Counted from the stretch's first letter, positions 26,850 to 37,665 are shown. The stretch is DNA of 64,000 nt from Flagellimonas ochracea (GCF_009903685.1 NZ_JAAABI010000006.1:62001-126000), one strand, 5' to 3'. Translations and numbers: made by a program. Notes: generated by a model from the letters alone, not told the origin.

Positions 26850-29800
26850 ATGGCCAAACGGACAAACACACCACCGCAATCAGTACTTCAAGAACTCGCT
26901 GAACGACTTAAGAAAGCAATCACCGACGGCCGGTTGATTTTGGATCAAAAGACCATTGTTGCTGAAAATATTACCGGTCTTTTCGATACATTGTTGAATA
27001 CCACCAACAATAGCATCATTCTTTCTGGGGTCACCCCGCAAAGTATTGTTTTAAACCCTACCAACGTGACCGTAAATGGCCAGGTTGATCTATATGGTTC
27101 AAACGTTGCAATCACCGCTGTCTTCACTACCCCTGTGGCAGAACTCGAGTTGGAAATATCGGCCACTTTCCCGCTTTTGGGCTTGAAACAATTGGCTGAA
27201 AACAAACTGTTGCCCTACTCGTATTCCACCCCACCTGATGATTATCCCGATGTTGGTTTTCAAGGGATTTCCTTTGTCTTTAAGTCAGAGACACTTAGTG
27301 TCTCCTTGGAAAGCAAGAAATCAAAAGACTGGCCAATCTTGGGATTAGGAGGCGCGGCCATTGATGCCCCTGTCCTAAAACTCACCAACCAATTAAGCAA
27401 TATCGGTCAAGCCAAAACTTACCATATCACCGTGGGAGCCAGCATCAAACTAGGCACTGGCCAACAAGCAGTGACCATTCCTGTAGAGGTACAATTACCT
27501 TTTGGAATTTATGGTTGGAGTATAAGCATTGTACCCCCTGGCATCTCGTTGTCGAGCATCGCCCAGATTGGTGAATTGTTCACAGGTATCAACATTTTAG
27601 ATCAGCTTCCCGACGGTTTTAATGGAATTGGCAATTTTACCTTGAACTCACTGGCAGTACAGTTCAATCCATCAACCCCCAGGATAAATACCATTCTCTT
27701 GGATATCAAATCCACCGCCCCTTGGACCATCAAGGAGAAAGTGCTGGTGATAGACGATGATGTCTCGGTTCAGCTCTATTATCAATATTATCCTGAACAA
27801 AAAGAAAAACCCGCTTTCTCTACGCTAACGGGTGCCATTCAAGGTTCAGCTATTTTTGGTGATAAAATACATGCCACTGCCAAAATACCCATCTATGCTG
27901 ACCATACGTACTGGAAGATCGAGGTACAAAGCGATATGGTCATCCCCGGCTTCGGTGAATTTATCGGGCTGCTTCCAGGAGTTGATTTGGCGGCCATATT
28001 TCCAGAAGGCCTAGGCAATATCGGTGAATTGACCCTTGAGTACCTTCAGGTTTCATTTAGTCTAAAACCGGTAAAAATACAAGAATTGGTTTTCCGGTTG
28101 AGCGCTCCCAATGATTGGCAAATACCCTATTTCGAATCGGTAAAAATCAGCGATGTCTCCATAGATATGGACATTACCGATCCCTTGGGTACTGCGGCAA
28201 TAAGCGGTGAGGTGTCAGGAACCATGCAATTTGACTACGCAGCGGTGGTTATCGATGTGGTGCTGAAAAAAGTACAGAAAGATGATGACTGGATACTCTC
28301 CGTGACCTCTGAAAATATCGTACTCCCCAGCATCGATTCACTGCAAGGATTCTTGGGTAGTATCTCAAACGATCCGATGAGATTCAAGGTCAAGGCAGGG
28401 CGCACGGTGGAAGAAGGCCCAAATCTAATTTCATTGCTTCCCAAAAGTATAGACCAAGCGGGTCAATTGATCATCACCAATCTTGAAATTACATTCGATG
28501 TCACCGAAAAACAGGTGACCTTCTTTTCATTTTATTTAATCTATGATGCTGGCACGGATTCCTGGAAAGTGATCGACAATTTTCTTGCTGTCGAAAATCT
28601 CTATATCGGTGTGACCATTGAACACCCGATTGATGATAATCGCACCTCAACGGGAGTCATTGGTGGTTCAATCGATTTGGTTGGATTGGGATTAAGTGCA
28701 CAAGCACTCAAAGAGAAACCAGACAATCCCTGGACCTTCTCAGGACAACTGACTGCCGGAGGCAATTTTTTCGAAGCCTCGGCACCACTTGCTTTGGATC
28801 CATCCCGCTTCCGGGAAAATGTATCTGAAGATGGGCCGACCGGGCCTTCAATAGACTACAAGTCGTTGCTAAAGCAATTCGATACGCCACCAGATTTCAA
28901 GTTACCAACAGCCTATGATTTTCCCAAAAAATTCTTGCTGGTCACGGCCGATTTTTCCTTTACCCCCAATACCGGGGAATTTACCTTTCATGGAGATGCT
29001 CATTTAGACTGGCCTATAGATATCGGTATCACAAAAATTGGATTGACCAATTTGGGAGGGGGCTTTGAATTGGGGCACACAGGTACGGCGGAAGCCGCTG
29101 ATGGACGGCATTACAAAGCAAATATTTACGGTGGATTCAAAGTCGGCGACCTCAAGGCCATTGCAAATCTCGAATTGGGAAGTGCAGGCAACGATACCAT
29201 ACTGACCGCCGTAGTGGCAGATGCAGACAAACTATCGGTGGCCTATCTCACCGACACCCTGGCAACCAATGATACGACCGGCACAAAATGGGAAAACCTG
29301 CCCAGACCGTCAGATTTTCCTTCAATCGGTTTTGACAGTGCTATGCTCTATCTAAACGTCACCAAAAATACCTTTATCCTGACGGGCAAGGCGTCGAGAT
29401 TTGGCACAGCAGCCATGCTACTGCAAAAAGACAACGAGAAAAAATGGCAATATGCGTTTGCTTTCTCGTTATCAGAAAATTGGTCCTTTGAGGCCCTATC
29501 GAAAGATCTAAAGCCGGTGGACAATTTCCTAAAAGTGAAAAAGGGGGTAATCGCAATATCTTCTGTGGCCGATCAAAGTCTAGATCCCATCGTACAATTT
29601 GTGCCTGATCTGGCTGAGATTCCACCAGGACCGACAGGTCCTACTGGCCCTTCCGCCGCCATGTTTTATGAGAATTTTCTCGGTGCCTCGGGATCTTCAG
29701 GCCCAACCGGAGCCACTGGTGCATCAGGACCCTCAGGACCAACTGGGCCATCTCAATATTTGGTAAAAGGTGTGAACTTTTACGCGGAGCTCGAATTTGG

Positions 29801-32567
29801 GGCGGGCAGCACAGGGCCCGTAAGCAATCTGCCCAAAATACTGCCGGGAATAGAGCAGAAATCCAATTTGCTGATACATGCCGCGCTTACCCAACCTTCA
29901 AAAGATTCATTCTTCGAAATCAAACTGGACAACTATACCATTGCCGACACCATCGTCTTTTCCGATATCTGGTTCTGGTATCGAGCCAGTGACGAATTTG
30001 TCGGTTTAAAAGGAATGATCACGCTGAAAGTAGGGGAACAAGCCTTTCCTTTTGCTGGCAACCTGCTCGTACAAAAAACGGAAGCGCGTTTTTCAGTAAA
30101 AACTGCCAATTCAATTGACAAACCTCTGGGCATGAGGGGTATCTTACTCAATCATCTCAGTGCTGAAATTGATTATTTGTTCCCACCCAATAAGCCCAAA
30201 GAAATGACAGTGGCTTTGACGGGCAAGGTCACCATTGGTAGTGCCATCGGCCTCAAGGGCGCTATCATTTTTATCAACGGAAAGCCACAGATCGTCGACA
30301 TTTTGATACAAAACTTTAGCGTACTGAACTTATACCAGCAGAAAAGCATTCCCGACAATCAATGGCCCACTACCATAAGTCCGTTCGAATTCGCTGAAGG
30401 ACGTGTCTATTATGCCACAGCCGATATTACCTACAAAGGATTCGACTACAAACAGGGGTTCAATGTTTACGCGAGTATGTATTTGTTGGGCATCCATACC
30501 ACCATACTGTTCAATGTCAAGGAAAATGGCATCATCGCCAGCGGACAACTGGATTATATCGATTGGGGATTCATACAATTTGGGGATCCCAATTCAAGAA
30601 CCGGCCCGAAGCTCGAGGTAAACACCCAGAGTTCGCCGGCAACACTGTCGATGCAGTCGGGTTTCAGTCTGTTCAATAGTTATATTGGAACGTTTACGGT
30701 ATCATTGAGCAAAGACAGCACCGATCAGGCCACCCTGGTCTGCGGAACCTATCAAAAAAACGACGTTCCCGTTTTCGGTTCCATTTCGTTAACGGTCTGC
30801 TGGAGCAAGGCCAAAGGCTTTTATGTAGATAACTGGGATTTTCCAAAAAAACTGCCATTTCGCCCCAACTTCAATGTCCCCTTTAAAGACGCCAAATGTG
30901 GTGAATTTCTCAATGCAACTTTCAAAGGGGAGTATACGATAACTAAAACCAATTTTGAGGTTCAAGACAATCTTAATCTGGATATTACCATGCAGATGTC
31001 ATTTGTGCTGAAAGTTTTAGGCTCAAATCCCATTCTTTGTGGTGATCTAAAAAAATTCAGGGTCACCATTCCTTTCTCCCAAGCACGGGATTTAACTTGG
31101 AAAACACTTCCGAATTTCATACTGGATGCCTTGGCCGCAAATGCAGCCTCCTTATTTAAACAACTTCTATCAGATCCCAAATTCGTGGCCAAACTACTGG
31201 CTATCGAAGGGGCGAAATTTGCAAAAAAAGAGCTGATATGTGCGTTGGAGGAGTATTTCAAGGATTCGGTGAAAGACTTGGCCGCTGAATTTGTGGAGGC
31301 TGCGATGGGTGATTTTGCGGTCGATGTCGCGGGTGCGATGGTGGGCGGTATCGGAGGATTATTTATTGGAGGATTATTTGTAGCAGGCGGGCAAGACCAT
31401 GACGGTCAGCCACCGAAAAAACCAGGAACGCCCGTCTTAAAACAACCCACCTTTAATCTCGATGAACAGCTGCGATTGTATGTGAGCTGGAATGCGGCCA
31501 GCAGCACCCAAACTTATGGAATTATTGTAACCGATGCAGGCCAAAACACGGTGTACTCGACAGCGCAAATATCCTCAACCGAGATTTATGTGCCCGGTTC
31601 TTACTTGTCAAAAAATGGGGAAGCATACTCCATAAAGGTCAAAGGAAACAATTATGGGCGGCTAGGTGACAGCAGCGTTGCTGCCCAAGTCCGCATCCCG
31701 GCATTACCACAGGTACAGATGCAATATGTAAACAGCCTACTGGCCTTGAAGATAAGATGGTCGGCCGATTCAGGTAATGTAACCTATGATTTTGAACTAT
31801 GGGACAGTAACCATAAGGTGGTTCCCAATTCTGCGCAAAGCGGTCTAAAGACTACCCAATTGGTGGTAGGGTCGCCAAGTAGCAATGTACATCTGATCGA
31901 AAACGCAACCTATACAGCGCGTGTACGGGGTGTTACCACCTCAGCCATTGGCAGATGGGGCCATAGCGACCCCGTTGTCATACCCATGCGCGGACCCACG
32001 GGACCCGCCGGGTCGATGGGGCCAACGGGCCCAGCAGGAGCAACTGGAGCTATAGGACCTACAGGATTGTTGGGGCCAACCGGTGTAGACGGACCAACCG
32101 GAGCATACGGTCCCATAGGTATTATTGGGCCTACTGGTGCAATTGGGCCAACCGGGATCGACGGCCCAACCGGGGCAGCAGGCCCTACGGGAAGTATCGG
32201 GCCAACCGGGATCGACGGCACAACAGGCCCAACTGGGATTATGGGACCAACCGGTGCCGAAGGGGAAACAGGCGCCTATGGGGCAACCGGAGTAACCGGA
32301 CCAGCAGGACAAACTGGAGCAGTTGGATCACAAGGGCCAATCGGAGACATAGGACCTACAGGGCCTCAAGGACCCACCGGGTCAAAAGGGCCAACTGGAG
32401 TGACCGGTCCACAAGGGCCAACAGGGGCAATTGGAAACCCCTATGATCGGCCTTTGCTAAAAAATAAGGAAGAAATCGTCAAGCTTTTGCATGAATTTCT
32501 GCGAAAGGGAGATACCCAAGAACTCATGGAAGCCTTGCAAAATAGAATACAGATTTTAAAAAAATAA
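26850..32567 (+). CDS. giant repetitive protein with collagen-like tail
   Basis: A 1905-residue protein without signal peptide. Three diverged beta-rich repeats start near residues 251, 381 and 528. Each begins with a GxLxLxxLxVxF strand, has a DWxI/PWTI turn and a GxIxG strand, and ends with a W near the repeat end (about 110 residues plus linker). Short Gly-rich collagen-like stretches lie at about 925-935 and 948-968. A glycine-rich hydrophobic segment ([17 protein letters not shown]) lies near residue 1500. Two fibronectin-III-like segments follow (about 1520-1710), then 49 uninterrupted Gly-X-Y triplets (1715-1861), and a helical C-terminal cap. Gly-Pro-Thr is the commonest triplet. Probably a fibrous structural protein. 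The N-terminal repeat is not recognised; no known family is claimed. Confidence 0.85.
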   Translation: MAKRTNTPPQSVLQELAERLKKAITDGRLILDQKTIVAENITGLFDTLLNTTNNSIILSGVTPQSIVLNPTNVTVNGQVDLYGSNVAITAVFTTPVAELELEISATFPLLGLKQLAENKLLPYSYSTPPDDYPDVGFQGISFVFKSETLSVSLESKKSKDWPILGLGGAAIDAPVLKLTNQLSNIGQAKTYHITVGASIKLGTGQQAVTIPVEVQLPFGIYGWSISIVPPGISLSSIAQIGELFTGINILDQLPDGFNGIGNFTLNSLAVQFNPSTPRINTILLDIKSTAPWTIKEKVLVIDDDVSVQLYYQYYPEQKEKPAFSTLTGAIQGSAIFGDKIHATAKIPIYADHTYWKIEVQSDMVIPGFGEFIGLLPGVDLAAIFPEGLGNIGELTLEYLQVSFSLKPVKIQELVFRLSAPNDWQIPYFESVKISDVSIDMDITDPLGTAAISGEVSGTMQFDYAAVVIDVVLKKVQKDDDWILSVTSENIVLPSIDSLQGFLGSISNDPMRFKVKAGRTVEEGPNLISLLPKSIDQAGQLIITNLEITFDVTEKQVTFFSFYLIYDAGTDSWKVIDNFLAVENLYIGVTIEHPIDDNRTSTGVIGGSIDLVGLGLSAQALKEKPDNPWTFSGQLTAGGNFFEASAPLALDPSRFRENVSEDGPTGPSIDYKSLLKQFDTPPDFKLPTAYDFPKKFLLVTADFSFTPNTGEFTFHGDAHLDWPIDIGITKIGLTNLGGGFELGHTGTAEAADGRHYKANIYGGFKVGDLKAIANLELGSAGNDTILTAVVADADKLSVAYLTDTLATNDTTGTKWENLPRPSDFPSIGFDSAMLYLNVTKNTFILTGKASRFGTAAMLLQKDNEKKWQYAFAFSLSENWSFEALSKDLKPVDNFLKVKKGVIAISSVADQSLDPIVQFVPDLAEIPPGPTGPTGPSAAMFYENFLGASGSSGPTGATGASGPSGPTGPSQYLVKGVNFYAELEFGAGSTGPVSNLPKILPGIEQKSNLLIHAALTQPSKDSFFEIKLDNYTIADTIVFSDIWFWYRASDEFVGLKGMITLKVGEQAFPFAGNLLVQKTEARFSVKTANSIDKPLGMRGILLNHLSAEIDYLFPPNKPKEMTVALTGKVTIGSAIGLKGAIIFINGKPQIVDILIQNFSVLNLYQQKSIPDNQWPTTISPFEFAEGRVYYATADITYKGFDYKQGFNVYASMYLLGIHTTILFNVKENGIIASGQLDYIDWGFIQFGDPNSRTGPKLEVNTQSSPATLSMQSGFSLFNSYIGTFTVSLSKDSTDQATLVCGTYQKNDVPVFGSISLTVCWSKAKGFYVDNWDFPKKLPFRPNFNVPFKDAKCGEFLNATFKGEYTITKTNFEVQDNLNLDITMQMSFVLKVLGSNPILCGDLKKFRVTIPFSQARDLTWKTLPNFILDALAANAASLFKQLLSDPKFVAKLLAIEGAKFAKKELICALEEYFKDSVKDLAAEFVEAAMGDFAVDVAGAMVGGIGGLFIGGLFVAGGQDHDGQPPKKPGTPVLKQPTFNLDEQLRLYVSWNAASSTQTYGIIVTDAGQNTVYSTAQISSTEIYVPGSYLSKNGEAYSIKVKGNNYGRLGDSSVAAQVRIPALPQVQMQYVNSLLALKIRWSADSGNVTYDFELWDSNHKVVPNSAQSGLKTTQLVVGSPSSNVHLIENATYTARVRGVTTSAIGRWGHSDPVVIPMRGPTGPAGSMGPTGPAGATGAIGPTGLLGPTGVDGPTGAYGPIGIIGPTGAIGPTGIDGPTGAAGPTGSIGPTGIDGTTGPTGIMGPTGAEGETGAYGATGVTGPAGQTGAVGSQGPIGDIGPTGPQGPTGSKGPTGVTGPQGPTGAIGNPYDRPLLKNKEEIVKLLHEFLRKGDTQELMEALQNRIQILKK
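31992..32432 (+). repeat. collagen-like tract of the giant protein, 49 Gly-X-Y triplets
   Basis: Codons for 49 unbroken Gly-X-Y triplets, rich in GPT, GAT and GID, with low codon repetition compared with the following gene. The frame never slips. It is flanked by FN3-like sequence on the left and the C-terminal cap on the right. Confidence 0.95.
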
Positions 32568-32578
32568 AAACATAGGAT

Positions 32579-33325
32579 ATGGACACTAAGAGTAACAATC
32601 CTGAAAAGGTGGTTTCACCAAACGTATTTTTTATTTCAAGGGCCAACGATAAGGACGGTCAAACGCACAAACCAAAAGATGTTAAACCTAAAGCATTGAC
32701 CATACTGGCTGAAAAAGACATAGGGGCAAGCGGACCAGGACCCGTCGGTCCAACAGGACCAAAAGGACCCACAGGACCAAAAGGACCAACTGGACCCATC
32801 GGACCAACGGGACCCAAGGGACCCACTGGACCAAAAGGACCTACCGGACCAAAAGGGCCTACGGGGCCAAAAGGACCAACTGGACCTGGAGGACCTACGG
32901 GACCAACAGGACCAACAGGACCATTCGGACCTACAGGACCAAGCGGACCCACTGGACCAAAAGGACCTACCGGGCCTTTCGGACCGACAGGGCCCACGGG
33001 AGCGACAGGACCTACCGGGCCTTTCGGACCAACTGGACCTGGAGGACCTACTGGAAACACAGGGCCAGACGGGGCAACAGGAACAACAGGACCTGTTGGA
33101 CCCACGGGACCAACAGGTCCAACGGGACCTAAAGGTGAGACCGGGGCGCAGGGGCCCGTAGGGCCAACCGGACCCAAGGGACCCACAGGGGCAACAGGTA
33201 GTGCTCCAGCCGGAGCAGATATCGCCAAAAAATTGATGGAGGCCATCAATTCAGGTGCTGCGGATGATTTTGTCAATGAGCTCTACAATCAGTTTAAACG
33301 TTTAGAGAACAGAAAGAAGAAATAG
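32579..33325 (+). CDS. collagen-like protein
   Basis: A 248-residue protein: a 50-residue polar start without a signal peptide, 51 uninterrupted Gly-X-Y triplets (residues 54-206) and a 37-residue helical C-terminus. In the first third GPT alternates with GPK, and 30 of 51 triplets have Thr in position Y, with Lys next commonest. The C-terminal cap ([20 protein letters not shown]) aligns without gaps with the end of the giant protein. Such helices usually trimerise collagen chains. It is the fourth gene of the operon, 11 bp after the giant gene. In BclA of Bacillus anthracis, GPT threonines are O-glycosylated; glycosylation here is inference from adjacent transferases. Confidence 0.9.
   Translation: MDTKSNNPEKVVSPNVFFISRANDKDGQTHKPKDVKPKALTILAEKDIGASGPGPVGPTGPKGPTGPKGPTGPIGPTGPKGPTGPKGPTGPKGPTGPKGPTGPGGPTGPTGPTGPFGPTGPSGPTGPKGPTGPFGPTGPTGATGPTGPFGPTGPGGPTGNTGPDGATGTTGPVGPTGPTGPTGPKGETGAQGPVGPTGPKGPTGATGSAPAGADIAKKLMEAINSGAADDFVNELYNQFKRLENRKKK
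32738..33196 (+). repeat. collagen-like tract, 51 Gly-X-Y triplets
   Basis: Tandem 9-bp and 18-bp units of the type GGACCNACNGGACCAAAA repeat through 459 bp. The antisense strand also reads as Gly-Pro-Val/Gly-Pro-Gly because the unit is nearly symmetric; only the plus frame has a matching gene context. Confidence 0.95.
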
Positions 33326-33342
33326 TGATACGCTATTAGTAG

Positions 33343-34122
33343 ATGAACACCTTTCCGAAGATAAGCTGCCTGACAGTCACCCAAGATCGGCTGATCCAAT
33401 TAAAGATGGCCATCAAGTGCTATATGGATCAGACCTATCCCAACAAAGAACTCGTCATCGTCACCGACGGTACTGATTGGTTTAAACGGGCTGTAGCCGA
33501 TTATATAAAACATCTTGAGCGCGATGATATTCGATTGATATCATTAGAGCAAAAGGATTATAAACTGGGGCAACTTCGAAATATTTCAATCTCGGAGGCC
33601 CAGGGAGATATTATCTGCCAGTGGGATGATGATGACCTATACCATCCCAAAAGACTTCAGGTACAATTCGAACAAATGGCGGCCGATAAGGCTGATGCCT
33701 CTTTTTTTACCGATCAGCTACAATATTGGTGGGAAGACAGGGTACTCAATTGGGTAGACTGGACCAAAGATTCACATATGGGCCCATGGCAACTGATTCC
33801 AGGCACGGTAATGATGTACAAGAACACAGATTTCTCCTATCCAGAAGATGGTATTTACGCCCGGATAGGTGAAGACAGTGCCCTGCTCGATTCAATGGTT
33901 CAGCATTTGAAGATCAGCAGGCTTTCCAAGTATGGCTATTTATATATGTATACCTACCATGGCCGCAATACCTTTTCGAGGGAACACCATGGACGGATTT
34001 CAAAATTGTACGGTAGAAATCTGGGCTTGTTGGAACAATTTGATGATAGCATCTGGAAGCATTTGACTTACTATCCCATCGCACGACCAGTGCGTTTTAA
34101 CATCTTATCGCATATACAATGA
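33343..34122 (+). CDS. GT2 family glycosyltransferase
   Basis: A 259-residue inverting GT-A enzyme. The start ISCLTVTQDRLIQLKMAI, the nucleotide-sugar region VIVTDGTDWF, the metal site CQWDDDDLYHPKRL and the later GEDSALLDSM acceptor region are typical of GT2. No membrane helix, so cytoplasmic. It follows the collagen-like gene after 17 bp and overlaps the next gene by 4 bp, so it is translated with it. The most likely substrates are the collagen-like proteins (inference). Confidence 0.88.
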   Translation: MNTFPKISCLTVTQDRLIQLKMAIKCYMDQTYPNKELVIVTDGTDWFKRAVADYIKHLERDDIRLISLEQKDYKLGQLRNISISEAQGDIICQWDDDDLYHPKRLQVQFEQMAADKADASFFTDQLQYWWEDRVLNWVDWTKDSHMGPWQLIPGTVMMYKNTDFSYPEDGIYARIGEDSALLDSMVQHLKISRLSKYGYLYMYTYHGRNTFSREHHGRISKLYGRNLGLLEQFDDSIWKHLTYYPIARPVRFNILSHIQ

Positions 34123-35957
34123 GTATCTGTCTGAACATGATTGTAAAGAACGAGGTCGATGTCATTGAACGTTGCCTTGGGTCAGTCAAAGACCATATTG
34201 ACTATTGGGTCATTGTCGACACCGGTTCCACCGATGGCACGCAGCAGAAAATAGCCTCCTTTTTAAAAGACATTCCCGGAGAGCTGTTCGAGCGGCCCTG
34301 GATAAACTTTGGCCAAAACCGTACGGAGGCATTGCAACTGGCCCAAGACAAGGGCGATTACCTGTTGATTATCGATGCTGATGAAATTCTCGAGTTCGAA
34401 CAAGGTTTCGACTGGCCTTCACTTACAGCCGATGCCTACGATATCAAAACCCGTCTGGGCAATTTGGATTACTATAGAACGCAACTGGTGGCCAATGGCC
34501 TGAATTGGTATTATGAAGGGGTGGTTCATGAATATATCACCACCGATCAAGATCATACCAAACAAAAATTGATTGGAGCTACCAATAAACCCTTTCGGGA
34601 TGGGGCGCGATCATCTGACCCCAACAAATACAGAAAGGATGCCCTCTTGTTGGAAAATGCACTGCTTACCGATCCAACCAATACCCGCAATGTCTTTTAT
34701 TTGGCGCAAAGTTATAGGGATGCGGCGGAGTACCCGCAAGCGTTGAAATATTATGAAAAAAGAATTGAAATGGGCGGCTGGGAAGAGGAAGTATGGTATT
34801 CGCTGTATCAAATTGCGGTGATCAGTGAGATGCAGAACGAGGATTGGTCCTACGTTCTACAGGCCTATTTACGGGCTTTCGAATATCGACCCAAACGGGC
34901 GGAACCGCTATACAGAATTGTGCTGCACTACCGCATCAACCGACAGTATGTCCTTGGCAACTTATTTGCCACCAATGCTGTCAACATGCCCATACCGGAC
35001 GATATTTTATTTGTCGAAACCTCGATCTATCGGTATGCCTTGCTAATGGAATATGCCATATGCAGCTATTGGGTAGGCAACCATGAAGCAGCAATCGATG
35101 CCAACAATACCATTCTTTACCGGCGAAATGTTCCGGCAAACGTGGTGCAACAGGTGATTGCCAACAGAAAATTCAGCCTGAATCGGATCTATCATAAAAA
35201 TGAGGCCGCTATACCCAAAAAGAATAAGATCATAGTCTTTGTTCCATTTTATAATCCCGGACACTTTTTGGACAATTGTATATCGAGCTTGCTCGCGCAA
35301 GATTACGATGATTTTGAGATGATTTTTATCGATGATGCCTCAACCGACAACAGCCATACAAAGGTGCCCGTTTCCGATTCCAGGGTAACCCTAGTCCGAA
35401 ATAAGGAACGTATGGGGGGCGGGTACAACATACACACTTGCCTAAGCCAATATTGCAAGGATGATGATATCTACGCCCAAGTTGACGGAGATGACTGGTT
35501 GGCCTGCACGGATGCCCTAAGTCATATCAACCAGCAATATAACCAGTACGATTGCGAGGTACTATACGGGCAGTTTCGATTTGCCAATGGGGAATATGGC
35601 TGGTCTCAACCCTTTTCGGGCAAGCAAGCTTTCTCAAAGTTGCGTTCCTCCTGGGTTTGCCCGGCCATCAGAACCTTTAGGGCTTTTTTATACCATGAAA
35701 TAAGCCGTCAAGATCCTGATTACAGTTGTATGAAAGACAAAGACGGCAATTGGTTTAAAGAAGCTATGGATGTTGCCCTTATCTACCCCATTTTTGAGTT
35801 GGCCGGCTTTGACAAAGTCAGGTATAACGATCGGGTATTATATGTCTATAACAATGAAAACCCGATTAACATATTCAGGATCAATAGGAGCCAAGAGCTG
35901 ACCAACCATCAAGAAATCTCGAAGAAAAAGAAGTTTCTGCAGTACGAATTGTTATAA
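34119..35957 (+). CDS. GT2-TPR-GT2 double glycosyltransferase
   Basis: A 612-residue fusion. The N-terminal GT2 domain has SICLNMIVKNEVDVIERC, VDTGSTDGT and DXD in IDADEILEF (about residues 85-90). A middle region with TPR-like helix pairs follows (VFYLAQSYRDAAEYPQALKYYEKR at about 200-230). A second GT2 domain starts near residue 367 (IIVFVPFYNPGHFLDNCI, FIDDASTDNS, DXD in VDGDDWL at about 455). Two active-looking catalytic sites in one protein suggest sequential sugar transfer, and TPR units hold protein acceptors in O-GlcNAc-type enzymes. Last gene of the operon; no clear terminator follows. Confidence 0.88.
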   Translation: MSICLNMIVKNEVDVIERCLGSVKDHIDYWVIVDTGSTDGTQQKIASFLKDIPGELFERPWINFGQNRTEALQLAQDKGDYLLIIDADEILEFEQGFDWPSLTADAYDIKTRLGNLDYYRTQLVANGLNWYYEGVVHEYITTDQDHTKQKLIGATNKPFRDGARSSDPNKYRKDALLLENALLTDPTNTRNVFYLAQSYRDAAEYPQALKYYEKRIEMGGWEEEVWYSLYQIAVISEMQNEDWSYVLQAYLRAFEYRPKRAEPLYRIVLHYRINRQYVLGNLFATNAVNMPIPDDILFVETSIYRYALLMEYAICSYWVGNHEAAIDANNTILYRRNVPANVVQQVIANRKFSLNRIYHKNEAAIPKKNKIIVFVPFYNPGHFLDNCISSLLAQDYDDFEMIFIDDASTDNSHTKVPVSDSRVTLVRNKERMGGGYNIHTCLSQYCKDDDIYAQVDGDDWLACTDALSHINQQYNQYDCEVLYGQFRFANGEYGWSQPFSGKQAFSKLRSSWVCPAIRTFRAFLYHEISRQDPDYSCMKDKDGNWFKEAMDVALIYPIFELAGFDKVRYNDRVLYVYNNENPINIFRINRSQELTNHQEISKKKKFLQYELL

Positions 35958-36147
35958 AAACTGCTTATCCAATAGTATAGCTCAACAATAAAATATGTTA
36001 AATGGGGTCACACAAATATAATATTGCCTTTATTTTCCATTTCCCATCAAAAATATTTCAAAATCATCATCAACGATGAATGATTGACATACCTCAATTT
36101 ATAAGGTTAATGTAAACAATTGAAGATTGATCCAGGAAGCTTTCCCG

Positions 36148-36181
36148 CAGGCGGTCGCGGGTTCAAATCCTGTCATGACCG
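36148..36181 (+). other. 3' fragment of a tRNA gene
   Basis: A T arm with 5-bp stem (GCGGG...CCTGT, including G-U pairs) and loop TTCAAAT, followed by seven bases CATGACC and a discriminator G, exactly as the 3' end of a tRNA. No matching 5' half (GGTCATG and a D arm) lies upstream, so it is not a working tRNA. Such fragments are left at one border when an island integrates into a tRNA gene. The amino acid type cannot be told. Confidence 0.6.
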
Positions 36182-36232
36182 CCTCAAGAAACCTTTCTAA
36201 ATTCGAAAGAATTTTTGTTGGATTACGTTAAA

Positions 36233-36891
36233 ATGAATTTCCTAATCTTATTAACTTTTGTCAAATGCATTTCATTGGTAACGAGGTTTTTGTATTTAAC
36301 TCAAAACCTGTAAGTTTTTCCCCACCATTTTTTTCAGCCGCCATATCGCCTATTGCAGGTTGTGCCAAGGAAACAGATTTGAGGAACGCATGGCAGATTA
36401 GAAATATTTCTGTTTGGGTCATCCATGGTGCAAAGGACAAAACCATCAATATAAATTGTAGTTATGAGGCTGTAAAGCATATCAAAAGTAACGGCGGTAG
36501 TCCGAAATTCACAGTTTACCAGGATGTAGGGCATGATCTAGAGGAAATTTGGGGAAATACATTGTACAACGATGAGTGGTATACCTGGATGCTCAACCAA
36601 AACAGAAAAAACAATCTTCCCAAATACATACAACCAAAAAAGAGTATCCTAAAGGAATACTACGGGCAATATTCGATGGATGGAAATACATTGTCCATAA
36701 CGATGGAAAATGAACATCTCCAAGTATCTCTTGGCAAGGGACGAACCCGGAAAATGCAGGCAGAATCGAATACGGTCTTTTCCTTCGAAAAAAGTTCCTT
36801 TATTGGACTTAGATTTATTAAAACCGTGGATTCTGTAACCGGTTTCGAAATGCTTCCTCAAACTGAAAAAAAAGCGAGTAAGATTAATTAG
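36233..36891 (+). pseudogene. esterase/peptidase remnant with internal deletion
   Basis: An ATG at 36233 opens a signal-peptide-like start (MNFLILLTFVKCISLV) that stops after 26 codons. In another frame from 36265, the C-terminal half of a phospholipase/carboxylesterase-type alpha/beta hydrolase follows (PIAGCAKETDLRNAWQI, VWVIHGAKDK, QDVGHDLEEIW with the acid and His of the triad). A C-terminal extension of about 75 residues ends it. The Ser nucleophile region is gone, so an internal deletion killed the gene. Confidence 0.65.
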
Positions 36892-37175
36892 CAGTTTCAA
36901 ACCTAGAGCCTACTTGACCTCGTAAAACGAACGTTTTCGTGGAATCTAACTCTCCCCATCAATCCGTCCCATTAACTCGCCGTTTTTTGTGACCGTCCAA
37001 AGAGGGAATAGAGACTTTTTAAAAACTATGGGCCGTGCAAGTTGTGATCAGATTCCGTGCTGCGGTATTAATACATTGATAGTATATTACAAATCTCAAT
37101 TATTCTTGTTCTCAATAAATACCCTTTTCAATTTGCCTCTTATGGAAGATGATTCTCCTAAGTTCTAATATTTGT

Positions 37176-37271
37176 CCATTTGTGAGCATGGATGGCAAAT
37201 ATCTATTCTATACCAGCAATCAGGATATTTATTGGGTGGACGCAAGCATTATCGAAAACTATAGGGATTGA
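37176..37271 (+). pseudogene. remnant of a PD40 beta-propeller protein
   Basis: A 31-codon frame reads PFVSMDGKYLFYTSNQDIYW and then VDASIIENYRD and stop, the typical last blade and tail of periplasmic WD40-like (PD40) proteins. Upstream the frame is broken. Too short to be a gene. Confidence 0.5.
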
Positions 37272-37381
37272 GCAGTTGGGCAGTGTACTTCGCTAATGTA
37301 CCATGAGATGCCATCAAGTCTAGGATTCATAAAACTTTTGGGATACCCCACTGCTAAAGGTCACTAATTTCCACCTTAGAA

Positions 37382-37591
37382 TTATTTTGCTTCGGTTATG
37401 GATGCAGAAAATAAATCATAGGGATTGGTATCACTTTTTTGTAAAAATATCTGAGGTATATTATTCATATCAACCCCTTTTCCAATTAAACACACTTTTA
37501 ATAATTTCGTTAAAACTTTATTGGATTCCATGAGGGATAATACTGGAAATGAGCGACTACCAATATTTGTGATAACACTTCCATAGAGGGA
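37382..37591 (-). pseudogene. possible C-terminal gene remnant
   Basis: A 69-codon frame without usable ATG at its start, reading SLYGSVITNIGSRSFPVLSL and on to NPYDLFSASITEAK and stop. Composition resembles real protein, but it has no recognised family and is next to another remnant. It could be chance. Confidence 0.3.
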
Positions 37592-37665
37592 TTATTCCTT
37601 ATTTTTAATTATGACAATAACGGAGCCTTTAATTCATAAGTAACGCACAACCAAACAAGACCATC

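Noticed and set aside
32738-33196. Regular short repeats that could suggest a CRISPR array
   Set aside because: Repeats are 9 and 18 bp, in frame with Gly-X-Y triplets and without spacers, inside a coding gene.
32659-33276. Long antisense frame through the collagen-like gene, also reading as Gly-Pro-Val/Gly-Pro-Phe triplets
   Set aside because: The GGACCNACNGG codon unit is nearly self-complementary, so the opposite strand automatically reads as Gly-X-Y. There is no gene context or start signal for it.
36148-36181. Complete tRNA gene
   Set aside because: Only the T arm and acceptor 3' strand are present; no D arm, anticodon stem or 5' acceptor strand pairs with it upstream.
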